From: JBBRLA01 sp038231615
GTDB taxonomy: Bacteria; Myxococcota_A; Polyangia; Palsa-1104; JAEUJZ01
Assembly (NCBI GenBank): GCA_038231615.1
Contig: JBBRLA010000458.1
Coordinates: forward strand, 1 to 7,104
Length of the DNA: 7,104 nt
Direction: 5' to 3'
Shown: one piece after another, positions 1-5,687 of the stretch
Layout: every line of letters starts with the position of its first letter
How positions within the stretch are numbered: the first letter of the stretch is position 1
Notes under the pieces: generated by a model
Told to the model about the DNA's origin: nothing
The model's database searches: none
Seen by the model: the letters and a program-made list of their open reading frames with translations, nothing else
Program-made: the position numbers and the translations under genes

Positions 1-66
1 CCCTCCCCTGCCCGCCAGGCCCCCCTCCCCTGCCCGCCAACCCCCCTATCCCTGCCCGCCAACCCC
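1..66. repeat. 22-bp C-rich tandem repeat, 3 copies
   Basis: The core TGCCCGCCA recurs at 9, 31 and 53, an exact 22-bp period, in a setting of C runs broken by single T or A bases. The first two copies are nearly identical and the third has one internal change (TAT for CTC). The array may begin before the window. The period is not a multiple of three and no open frame of note covers it, so it is non-coding. It lies upstream of the 185-aa gene. Confidence 0.8.
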
Positions 67-118
67 CCCTCCCCCTCTACGTCAGGCCCCCCCCGCCCGC
101 CACGTAGGCCCCCCCTCC
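1..118 (-). other. Potential G-quadruplex / i-motif tract
   Basis: The plus strand has dense C runs of 3 to 8 bases. One example is 41-69, where runs of 6, 3, 3 and 7 C are separated by TAT, TG and GCCAA, which fits the usual four-run, loops of 1-7 pattern. The minus strand could therefore fold into a G-quadruplex and the plus strand into an i-motif. An inverted repeat CTACGT (77-82) / ACGTAG (102-107) encloses a C-rich loop. Folding is inferred from composition only. Confidence 0.5.
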
Positions 119-140
119 CTGGTCCCCTGCCGCAGGACTT

Positions 141-205
141 GCTCAAACCCCCAAGCCACTCACCCAAACCCCCTTTCCACTTGCTCAAACCCCCTTTCCA
201 CTTGC
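141..205. repeat. 21-bp tandem repeat, 3 copies
   Basis: The motif CTCAAACCCCC... followed by CCAC recurs with a 21-bp period: the AAA triplets start at 145, 166 and 187. Copies two and three share AAACCCCCTTTCCACTTGC, and the first is degenerate. It lies about 40 bp before the start of the 185-aa gene, inside its likely 5' region. I see no convincing promoter or Shine-Dalgarno site between the repeat and that gene. Confidence 0.75.
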
Positions 206-242
206 CCCTTGTAACCCCGATCCCGCGCCCTACCTCTACCTC

Positions 243-800
243 ATGACCAAAAAGCATTCGATCTCCCCAGCCGATCGCTACCCCGCCATCCGCGACCTCC
301 TTGGCGGGCCCGCGCCGCCTTCCCGTGTCCCCGTGAATACTCTCTTTTCCTGGATGATGCGCCTGCAACCGCTGCTCGCGCTGCTTCCCGAGGTGCTGAT
401 CCAAAGGGACCGCGAGGTCCTCGGCGGCTACATCTTCCCCGAAGGCCGCGAGTTGCTCGAGTGCATCACCAGCGCCCTGCGCCACCACCGGAGTGACTTT
501 CCCGACGTCCCCGAGGACCCCGACGACCTTGACGACATGCAGTATCGCGCCGACGCCTTCTTCTCCTTGCAGAAACTCTTCTTGCTCATGGCCGACCGCG
601 CCGGGGACCACGCCACCTATTGCCAGGGGCAAGGGGTCTTTCGCGCCTTTCGTGTCCTGCGCCATGTCCGCGCCGACAGCGCCCGGGTCTTCGGCGCCGC
701 CACCCCCCGCGAGCGCCGCCGCCGTCTCGCCATGCTGCCCGCCGAGGCTGCCCTTTCCGCCCGCAATGTCCGCACCACCCCCACGCGAACGAAAAAATAG
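243..800 (+). CDS. Hypothetical protein, 185 aa
   Basis: I do not recognise this family. The frame has strong coding character, with C or G in most third positions, whereas the overlapping frames give Arg/Pro/Ser-rich shadow proteins. The protein looks soluble and mostly helical: a hydrophobic helix at about residues 36-54, an acidic stretch at 88-98 with several Asp (DDLDD), a second hydrophobic helix at about 105-118, and a basic C-terminal part with an Arg cluster at about 156-161 and a TRTKK end. There are cysteines at 74 and 127. No signal peptide or clear membrane segment is seen. The ATG at 243 has no Shine-Dalgarno site. The MM pair at residues 38-39 is an alternative start but has no better site. 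It is followed by a 277-bp gap, so it is probably transcribed separately from the next pair. Confidence 0.7.
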   Translation: MTKKHSISPADRYPAIRDLLGGPAPPSRVPVNTLFSWMMRLQPLLALLPEVLIQRDREVLGGYIFPEGRELLECITSALRHHRSDFPDVPEDPDDLDDMQYRADAFFSLQKLFLLMADRAGDHATYCQGQGVFRAFRVLRHVRADSARVFGAATPRERRRRLAMLPAEAALSARNVRTTPTRTKK

Positions 801-918
801 CTCGGGGACGGTTGACTCCGTTTTCTCTCGCATGGTAGTGAAGGTTCCACATGGTCCCCGCCTTCCTTCAATCGATCACCGCGGCGCTTCGCGCTTGGCG
901 ATCGCCTGCCTCCTCGGT

Positions 919-944
919 CACGCACCATTGTCCATGGTGTCGTG
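919..944. promoter_or_regulatory. Inverted repeat in the 801-1077 intergenic region
   Basis: CACGCACCAT (919-928) pairs with ATGGTG (934-939), a bulged T, then CGTG (941-944), around the 5-nt loop TGTCC. This gives a ten-pair stem with one bulge. No T run follows, so it is not a typical intrinsic terminator. An operator or an mRNA leader hairpin for the downstream operon is possible. The rest of 801-1077 shows a TTGACT at 812-817 without a good -10 partner, and weak long-range GGGGAC/GTCCCC complementarity (804-809 with 854-859). Confidence 0.5.
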
Positions 945-1060
945 GCGGCGTCCTGCTCTAGCTTCCCCGACACCCCCCCCTTTTCTAGATCCAGAGCAGA
1001 AACCCAAAACCGACGCAATCGCGCCGCCCGGACCTGGTTTGCCTGGCCGGGCCTGGCGCA

Positions 1061-1070
1061 AGGAGAAGGA
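1061..1070 (+). promoter_or_regulatory. Ribosome binding site deciding the 1078 start
   Basis: AGGAGAAGGA ends 7 nt before the ATG at 1078. It favours that start over the longer in-frame extension upstream, which reads Pro/Ala-rich through the intergenic region and through the previous gene in a shadow frame. Confidence 0.8.
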
Positions 1071-1077
1071 TCTGTCC

Positions 1078-1791
1078 ATGACCGTACAACCAAACCCCCC
1101 CGATGCCATCGCCGACCTGCTCATGGAGGAGGCCGTTTCAGGCGTCATCACCGGCCAGGGGACCCTGGCCAACACCACGCTCGCCGTCATCAAGGCCGTC
1201 ATCGACGAGGGCGAGACCCTCTCCCTGCGGACCACGTTCGCGCCGATCACCGAGCCGGAACGCCAGCGCCTGCGCCCCCTGGCCCGGCGGGCCAGCCTGG
1301 CGATCAACGAGGAGTACCAGGGTTTTTTGCGAGACTTCCCAAAAGTGGCCGCCGCCTCGCTGCCTTCCGAGGTGTTTTTGTTTCTGGGTCAGGCCTCGAC
1401 CTCGCTGGCGTCGTTTGGCGTGGCCGCGGGGCAGGTGGCCAACACCATGGGACAGGGGCTTTCAGAAACCGGGCAGCAGATCTTGAAGCTGAACCAGGAC
1501 GTGGCCGGGCTTTTGTCCAACCCCAATCCGTCGGCGCTGCTTTCGGGCATGGAGACCGCGGCGTTCAAGACGCTCATGGCCAAGCCCAGCGAGCTTTTGA
1601 ACGAGCAGATTATAAAGGTGGCGAACAAAGGCAAAAACGCCAAAACCAAGACCAAGAAGGCGGCGACGGCAGTGGCCGGGGCCACCGGGCAATTCGCTCA
1701 GGCACAGGCGGTGGACCAGCTTCGCCGGGCCGCCCTGGCCGGGGGCCCCGTGCCTCCGCTACCGGCAGGCAAGCACGGAAAAAAGGGATAA
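1078..1791 (+). CDS. Hypothetical protein with Lys-rich C-terminal part, 237 aa
   Basis: Family not recognised. The start at 1078 is chosen for its Shine-Dalgarno site. The protein reads as a largely helical, soluble chain. Residues 10-45 and 60-90 are amphipathic. Residues about 95-150 are rich in Gly, Ala, Gln and Ser with regular hydrophobic spacing (for example FLFLGQASTSLASFG and GLSETGQQILKLNQ). A basic stretch at 180-194 contains seven Lys, followed by an Ala/Gln-rich segment and a short basic end GKHGKKG. No signal peptide or transmembrane helix is apparent. It is the first gene of a two-gene operon: its stop at 1789-1791 shares a base with the Shine-Dalgarno site of the next gene, so translation is probably coupled. 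The alternating helical and Lys/Ala-rich layout loosely recalls granule-associated or nucleic-acid-binding proteins, but no domain supports either. Confidence 0.75.
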   Translation: MTVQPNPPDAIADLLMEEAVSGVITGQGTLANTTLAVIKAVIDEGETLSLRTTFAPITEPERQRLRPLARRASLAINEEYQGFLRDFPKVAAASLPSEVFLFLGQASTSLASFGVAAGQVANTMGQGLSETGQQILKLNQDVAGLLSNPNPSALLSGMETAAFKTLMAKPSELLNEQIIKVANKGKNAKTKTKKAATAVAGATGQFAQAQAVDQLRRAALAGGPVPPLPAGKHGKKG

Positions 1792-1796
1792 GGAGG
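1791..1796 (+). promoter_or_regulatory. Strong Shine-Dalgarno site
   Basis: AGGAGG, a full consensus match, lies 5 nt before the ATG at 1802 and overlaps the last base of the preceding stop codon. This fixes the start and indicates translational coupling. Confidence 0.85.
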
Positions 1797-1801
1797 CAAT
1801 C

Positions 1802-2641
1802 ATGACCAAGGCCAAGATGCCCGGCCTGACCGGGACGCCAGGGAAAGTGGTACACAAGAAGCCCAAGACGCCCGGGACCGGCGGTACGCCAGGGACGGGC
1901 GGACACAAGAAGAAGCCGCCGAAGAAGAAGCCGGGCCTGGGCACCGCACCGGCCACCGCCAGGGTCCCGGTGCAGCTTCACCCGGACCAGCTCTTCACCG
2001 ACGCGCTGACCATGGCCGGCTACGTGAAGCGGCTGGGCGGGGTCGGGCTGACCACGGACCCGGGGACTACCGGGCTGCCCTCGATCAAGCAGATCGAGAT
2101 TTGCAGCGCCACTGCGGCGGTGCTGCTGCGGCAGGAGGCCACGCCGGTGGCGGTGGCTTTGAAGACTGACACGGCGACCCTTCACGGGACCAACGACAGG
2201 TACCGTGCGTTCCGCGCCGGGCACGATCTTTTCGGCGAGATACAACTGGCGGCCCAGGACTGGGAACTGGCGGCGGACGGGGCCGAGTCGCTGGCGCGGA
2301 CCATCGTCGCACAGGCGGTGCAGGCAGCCCTTTTGTCGGGTACGTTGGACCCCATCACCCTTTCCCGCATGCAGAAACGCTGGCAGGCTATCCAGAAGAT
2401 GGAGGCCGCGGAGCTGGGGCCCGTGCTGCTGGCCCGGCAGAACACCGTTCGGCAGAACCAGGCCACGGCGGCGCAGGTGCAGCAGATCGACCGCCACCGG
2501 CAGCTCCTTTTGACCATGGCGGACGTGAACCAGAGCCGCAACGTGGACCTGTCGCAACTGCTGGACGCGGCCCACCTGTACGCCGACCTGACGCAAACCG
2601 AGGCGGAAGCCCTCGGCGAGCGCCGGGTTGGGACGCGGTAA
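1802..2641 (+). CDS. Hypothetical protein with Lys/Pro/Gly-rich N-terminal tail, 279 aa
   Basis: Family not recognised. Residues 1-47 are low-complexity and strongly basic (Lys, Pro, Gly, Thr). They include two adjacent TPGTGG copies (23-28 and 29-34) and a run of Lys/Pro at 35-44. This tail must be disordered and could bind nucleic acid or another polyanion, which is inference from composition. From about residue 55 to the end the chain looks helical and Ala/Gln/Leu-rich, with a probable coiled-coil-like stretch at about 185-250. No signal peptide or membrane segment is seen. It is the second gene of the operon with 1078-1791, 10 nt after it, and it also follows a Lys-rich segment at that partner's C-terminus. 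It ends convergent to the minus-strand ATPase operon. No catalytic motif is visible. Confidence 0.75.
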   Translation: MTKAKMPGLTGTPGKVVHKKPKTPGTGGTPGTGGHKKKPPKKKPGLGTAPATARVPVQLHPDQLFTDALTMAGYVKRLGGVGLTTDPGTTGLPSIKQIEICSATAAVLLRQEATPVAVALKTDTATLHGTNDRYRAFRAGHDLFGEIQLAAQDWELAADGAESLARTIVAQAVQAALLSGTLDPITLSRMQKRWQAIQKMEAAELGPVLLARQNTVRQNQATAAQVQQIDRHRQLLLTMADVNQSRNVDLSQLLDAAHLYADLTQTEAEALGERRVGTR

Positions 2642-2665
2642 GCGAGGCCAGGGCACGAATCCCCG

Positions 2666-2698
2666 GGAAGGAGGCTTCCGCATATTCTCGGAAGGAGG
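2666..2698. other. Alternative hairpins between convergent genes
   Basis: GGAAGGAGG occurs twice (2666-2674 and 2690-2698), with CTTCCG (2675-2680) between. CTTCC can pair with the first GGAAG (loop GAGG), or CTTCCG with the following CGGAAG (2689-2694, loop of 8). The two stems are mutually exclusive. The element lies in the 84-bp gap between the convergent ends at 2641 and 2726. There is no T run on either strand, so a classical terminator is not supported. Confidence 0.5.
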
Positions 2699-2725
2699 AC
2701 TTTGTACTTGCGGCGATGTGGCGGC

Positions 2726-2893
2726 CTATTGCGCTGCTTGCGACGGCGCCGGCTCCAGGGCCGGTTCAACCGTCGCCAGCAGCCAGTCCAGCGCTTCTGC
2801 CGCGGTGCGGGTGGTGGTTTCCGGGTAAAAGATGGCGGCGATCGGGTTTTTCTCCCTCAGGATGCGCCAGAGCATGCCGGTGGATAGGCTCAT
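2726..2893 (-). CDS. Small protein co-translated with the ATPase, 55 aa
   Basis: This short frame starts at an ATG (2893-2891) that overlaps the TGA stop of the upstream ATPase gene as ATGA, the classic sign of translational coupling. It ends at TAG (2728-2726). The protein begins MSLSTGMLWRILREKNPIAA and ends in an Ala/Pro/Glu-rich tail. The middle has FYPETTTRTAAEALDWLLATVEPALEP, which would form an amphipathic helix (about residues 29-45). Third positions are mostly G or C, in keeping with coding use. There are no cysteines, no signal peptide and no membrane helix. I do not recognise a family. Its position suggests a dedicated partner of the ATPase, such as a regulator, adaptor or effector. 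It could also be the remnant of a longer gene cut short at the TAG, but the minus frame beyond shows nothing clearly coding. Confidence 0.65.
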   Translation of the reverse strand: MSLSTGMLWRILREKNPIAAIFYPETTTRTAAEALDWLLATVEPALEPAPSQAAQ

Positions 2894-3999
2894 GGGCGCT
2901 CGCCGCGGGACAGGGTTCCTGCGAGCAGCGGCGCCGGATGTACAACGATCCGGTCGGCCAGCTTGTATTCCAGCAAGAGCCCGTGGGACAAAAAGCGCAG
3001 CCGGCGCTCGGGCTCGACCTCCAGCCCCTCGGTGCCGTCCGCCTCTCGCAGGGCGGCGATGTCGCCCTTGTTGAGCAGGCGCCGCAGGCTCTCGACGTGG
3101 TCGCCCGCCGCCTCCTGCAGGTCTTCCAGCGTGGGCAACTCCCTATTGGCCAGACGGCCGTAGAGGGCCGCGTCCATCATCAGTTGCAGGAACGCCCGCG
3201 GGATGCCACCGCTGAGCAGGGCAGCGCGGTCGAGCACCGCGTCGAGGTCCTCGGGGCCCGGCATAGACAGCGTCAGTCGCCGGAACACGATATCCTTCAG
3301 GAAGGCGCGCCCCATTTGCCACGCGGCACCGGGTTCGTCCATCACGGCGACGGGCCGGATCGGGAAGAGCTTGAAGCTGGAAACGATGTCGTAGCTGGCG
3401 GGGCCGGTGACCAGCTCCGTGGGCAGCACCACGACCAGGATGACATCGGTCCGGTAGCGAAGCAGCACATCGACGACTTGGCGGGCCTCGTCCGGGGCGC
3501 ACTTCTCCAGGCCATCGACCAAAAGGACCGGCTGCTTACCGGATGCCTGATGGACCTCACGGATGGTCTCGCGCAGCAGGTCCTCGGGCATCTCGTTGGC
3601 AGATGTCAGCGGAACGCCCTTCTCATTGAAACCAGCATCAGTGAGCTTCTTTCTAAACTCTGGACTGAGCTTATCCCAACGAGTATAGGCCAGTGCCCAA
3701 ATGCTCATGTTCAGCATCAAGGTACTGTTGACTCGGACATGCGCCTGGCTCTTCAGGGACAGAGTGTGATCGATTCCACAAAAGGCAGCGGGGAAGCTGC
3801 TGTCCAGCAGTTCCGTCGCCATCCGTAGCTCGGTGCTCTTACCACAACCCGTGGGGCCCACGACTGCAATCGGGCCGGAACTGCGCTGGATGATCGCCGC
3901 GAGCCGCTCGGCCCCATCGTTGGGGCGCTGGACGTAAAGGCTGTCCACATCGTCCACGGGCATATGTGGAGCCAGCGTCGTCCAGTCCAAGTCGAGCAT
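2890..3999 (-). CDS. P-loop ATPase (AAA/STAND-like), 369 aa
   Basis: A nucleotide-binding ATPase. Walker A is GPTGCGKST at residues 48-56. Walker B is VLLVDGLE at 158-165, with D162 and the likely catalytic E165. A hydrophobic strand ending in LPTE (192-195) fits sensor 1. LSGGIPRAFLQ at 262-272 matches the GG-x-PR sensor-2 motif seen in STAND, Orc1/Cdc6-like and related AAA ATPases. The last 70 or so residues look like a winged-helix or small helical domain that could bind DNA or a partner. No membrane segment is seen. The start at 3999 has AGGA a few bases upstream on the minus strand (CTAGGATGTC before ATG). Its stop overlaps the 55-aa gene by ATGA, and its upstream side faces the 118-bp repeat array. 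Bases 3601-3720 (residues about 94-133, between Walker A and B) fall to about 48% G+C by hand count, against 62-68% in nearby lines. The exact role is unknown; signalling or defence-type STAND ATPases are the closest guess. Confidence 0.88.
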   Translation of the reverse strand: MLDLDWTTLAPHMPVDDVDSLYVQRPNDGAERLAAIIQRSSGPIAVVGPTGCGKSTELRMATELLDSSFPAAFCGIDHTLSLKSQAHVRVNSTLMLNMSIWALAYTRWDKLSPEFRKKLTDAGFNEKGVPLTSANEMPEDLLRETIREVHQASGKQPVLLVDGLEKCAPDEARQVVDVLLRYRTDVILVVVLPTELVTGPASYDIVSSFKLFPIRPVAVMDEPGAAWQMGRAFLKDIVFRRLTLSMPGPEDLDAVLDRAALLSGGIPRAFLQLMMDAALYGRLANRELPTLEDLQEAAGDHVESLRRLLNKGDIAALREADGTEGLEVEPERRLRFLSHGLLLEYKLADRIVVHPAPLLAGTLSRGERP

Positions 4000-4154
4000 G
4001 ACATCCTAGTTACTCCAGCCGGGCCACGGTCGCAACTGTTTCCAACCGCAGGAAATGAACCCGCGGCCCTGCCGGGGGCCGGAGGCTGCCGGAGCCAACA
4101 CCTGGCTGCCTCCCCTCGTTCACATAGGCAAGCATGGGCGTTCAAAGTACGGCC
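4000..4154. other. Upstream region of the ATPase operon
   Basis: A non-coding stretch of 155 bp between the ATPase start and the repeat array. It must hold the minus-strand promoter unless that lies within the array. I see no convincing -35/-10 pair. Short GC-rich inverted segments (for example around 4065-4100, GCCGGGGGCCGGAGG and GCTGCCGGAGCC) are present. The sequence at 4139-4154 resembles the end of a repeat unit with deletions, so a decayed copy may border the array. Confidence 0.4.
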
Positions 4155-4618
4155 GGCCGTGTCCCGTGTAGTCTCCGCCGCCCCTTCGCCAGCGGGCGCC
4201 GCCGTCGCTGAGACCCCCCACTTGTCGGCCCCTTCAGGGGCCCCGCGGACGTTTAGAACGTCCGGCTGCACCGGCCGTGTCCCGTGTAGTCTCCGCCGCC
4301 CCCTCGCCAGCGGGCGCCGCCGTCGCTGAGACTCCCCAATTGTCGGCCCCTACAGGGGCCCCGCGGACGTTCAGAACGTCCGGCTGCACCGGCCGTGTCC
4401 CGTGTAGTCTCCGCCGCCCCATCGCCAGCGTGCGCCGCCGTCGCTGAGACCCCACACTTGTCGGCCCCTCCACGGGCTCCGCGGACGTTCAGAACGTCTG
4501 GCTGCACCGGCCGTGTCCCGTGTAGTCTCCGCCGCCCCCTCGCCAGCGTTCGCCGCCGTCGCTGAGACCCCCCACTTGTCGGCCCCTCCACGGGCCCCGC
4601 GGACGTTCAGAACGTCCG
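4155..4618. repeat. 118-bp tandem repeat array, about 3.9 copies
   Basis: Units begin at 4155, 4273, 4391 and 4509, exactly 118 bp apart. The first 30 bases (from GGCCGTGTCCCGTGTAGTCT) are identical in all four. Elsewhere there are scattered substitutions and no indels. The fourth unit loses identity after 4618. Each unit carries a 19-bp palindrome (CGGACGTT, 3-nt loop, AACGTCCG), a GGCCCC/GGGGCC-type hairpin before it, and GTCTC/GAGAC bracketing the GC-rich first half. As 118 is not a multiple of three, the minus-strand open frames across it rotate through all three phases and are not a protein repeat. Units carry no unique spacers, so it is not CRISPR. It fills the spacer between the divergent ATPase and acyltransferase genes. 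Confidence 0.95.
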
Positions 4619-4669
4619 CGACAGCCGCTTCCTGACAGGTACGTGTAACGCCAAACGGAAAATTTCACC

Positions 4670-4684
4670 CGGGGGACGCCCCCG
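4670..4684 (+). promoter_or_regulatory. GC hairpin in the leader of the acyltransferase gene
   Basis: CGGGGG (4670-4675) and CCCCCG (4679-4684) form a perfect 6-bp stem with loop ACG, 18 nt before the ATG at 4703. It would be stable in RNA. It could influence translation of the acyltransferase or end transcription leaving the array, but there is no T run. Confidence 0.4.
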
Positions 4685-4702
4685 TGGAATGAACCCGGTA
4701 AC

Positions 4703-5665
4703 ATGGATTGGATGATGCCGACCCCCCTGGAAGACATGCGCGATTGGTTCGCGCGGGCCGCCCTGCACATCGATCCGGCGGACCTGCTGCACCTGTCGCC
4801 GATCGGGGTTATCTCGACCCTTTTCCGTGTCGCCCGGCGGAGCCCCTCCCTGGAATGCGCCGGAATCGACGATCTGGCGGCCCGCGATCCCGAGTTCGTC
4901 CGCCTGGGGGTGGACCTGTTCCGCGCTCTGGGCAAGCACTACTTCCGCTGGAAGACCATCGGGGTCGAGCACGTCCCCAGAAGCGGTCCGGCGCTCCTGG
5001 TCGGCAGCCACAATGGCGGCACAATCTGCACGGACAGCGCCCTCACCCTGGTCGCAGTGTGGGACCGCCTGGGGCCCTCGCGCGCGGTGTACCCGCTGGC
5101 CCACGATCTGCTCTTCCAGAACCCGGCCACCGCCAAGTATGCTCCCAGGCTGGGCGTGTTGCACGCCGGACATGACGCCGGCCAAAGGGCCCTTCTTGCC
5201 GGCCACCTGGTGCTGGTCTACCCGGGCGGAGATCTGGATTCCGTCCGCCCCTTTCGAGACCGCTACCGCATCGAGCTGGGACAACGCACGGGGTTCCTCA
5301 AGCTGGCGTTGCGCCAGCGCGCTCCCATCGTCCCGGTGGTCAGCACGGGTACGCACGAGCAGTTCGTGGTGCTGACCCGGGGCGACCGCCTGGCCCGCCT
5401 GATTGGAGGCAAGCGACGCCTGCGCCTCAACGTCTTCCCCATCGTGCTGTGCCTGCCCTGGGGCCTGACCAGCGGCTATTTCCCGTACCTCCCGCTGCCC
5501 GCGCAGACCACCGTGGCCTTCGGCCCCCCCATCCACTTCCACGAGGTCGAACCGGCGCAGGCCGAAGACCCCGAGGTGCTCGCTCGCTGTTCCGCCGAGG
5601 TGGTGCAAAAGATGCAAGGGCTGATGGACCAGATCAGCGCCGGCCGCCGTGCGTTTTTGGGATAA
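4703..5665 (+). CDS. Lysophospholipid acyltransferase-family protein (PlsC/LPLAT-like), 320 aa
   Basis: A glycerolipid-type acyltransferase that would move an acyl group from acyl-CoA or acyl-ACP to a lipid acceptor at the inner face of the membrane. The catalytic His motif is SHNGGTICTD at residues 102-111 (H103 and D111, spaced H-x7-D rather than the classic H-x4-D). This is the GG-containing form I associate with the diacylglycerol/MGAT-like branch. YPGGD at 173-177 followed by RPFRDRYRIELG is the acceptor-binding block, and APIVPVV (207-213) is the final family strand. The full length is normal for this branch. Hydrophobic stretches are short and there is no signal peptide. The ATG at 4703 lacks a clear Shine-Dalgarno site; ATGs at 4712 and 4715 are alternatives. 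The gene stands alone, facing away from the 118-bp array and converging on the XRE gene 22 bp downstream. Substrate cannot be told from sequence. Confidence 0.9.
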   Translation: MDWMMPTPLEDMRDWFARAALHIDPADLLHLSPIGVISTLFRVARRSPSLECAGIDDLAARDPEFVRLGVDLFRALGKHYFRWKTIGVEHVPRSGPALLVGSHNGGTICTDSALTLVAVWDRLGPSRAVYPLAHDLLFQNPATAKYAPRLGVLHAGHDAGQRALLAGHLVLVYPGGDLDSVRPFRDRYRIELGQRTGFLKLALRQRAPIVPVVSTGTHEQFVVLTRGDRLARLIGGKRRLRLNVFPIVLCLPWGLTSGYFPYLPLPAQTTVAFGPPIHFHEVEPAQAEDPEVLARCSAEVVQKMQGLMDQISAGRRAFLG

Positions 5666-5687
5666 GCGAAGCCCAGCTCGAGTCGCC

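Noticed and set aside
812..840. TTGACT as the -35 of a promoter for the two-gene operon
   Set aside because: No acceptable -10 lies 15-18 bp downstream (the best is GTAGTG), so the match is probably chance.
493..1077. In-frame upstream extension of the 237-aa gene (for example from the ATG at 832)
   Set aside because: The upstream part is a Pro/Ala/Ser-rich shadow of the 185-aa gene and of intergenic DNA, and the good Shine-Dalgarno site at 1061-1070 supports the 1078 start.
1610..2683. Minus-strand frame of 357 codons opposite the two-gene operon
   Set aside because: It is Arg/Leu/Pro/Gly-rich, lacks motifs, and is antisense to two genes with strong ribosome sites. It is typical of high-GC mirror frames.
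2702..2887. 61-codon plus-strand frame from a TTG just after AAGGAGG
   Set aside because: It is antisense to the 55-aa gene, strongly Arg/Gly-rich, and has a poor start with only 3 nt spacing. The Shine-Dalgarno-like site is better explained as part of the hairpin element.
2716..3828. Long plus-strand frame of 370 codons opposite the ATPase, with AAGGAGG 15-20 nt upstream
   Set aside because: It lies wholly antisense to the 55-aa gene and the ATPase, whose motifs are clear. Its product is Gln/Arg/Gly-rich without any domain, as expected for a mirror frame in GC-rich DNA.
3753..4591. Three minus-strand frames across the 118-bp repeats sharing a peptide with VSATAA and GEGAAETTRDTAG
   Set aside because: The period is 118 bp, so the same peptide appears in rotating frames with no common start or ribosome site. 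This comes from the DNA repeat, not a protein repeat.
4155..4618. CRISPR array or IS element
   Set aside because: Units are contiguous and similar over their whole 118 bp with no unique spacers, no cas genes, no transposase and no terminal inverted repeats with target duplications.
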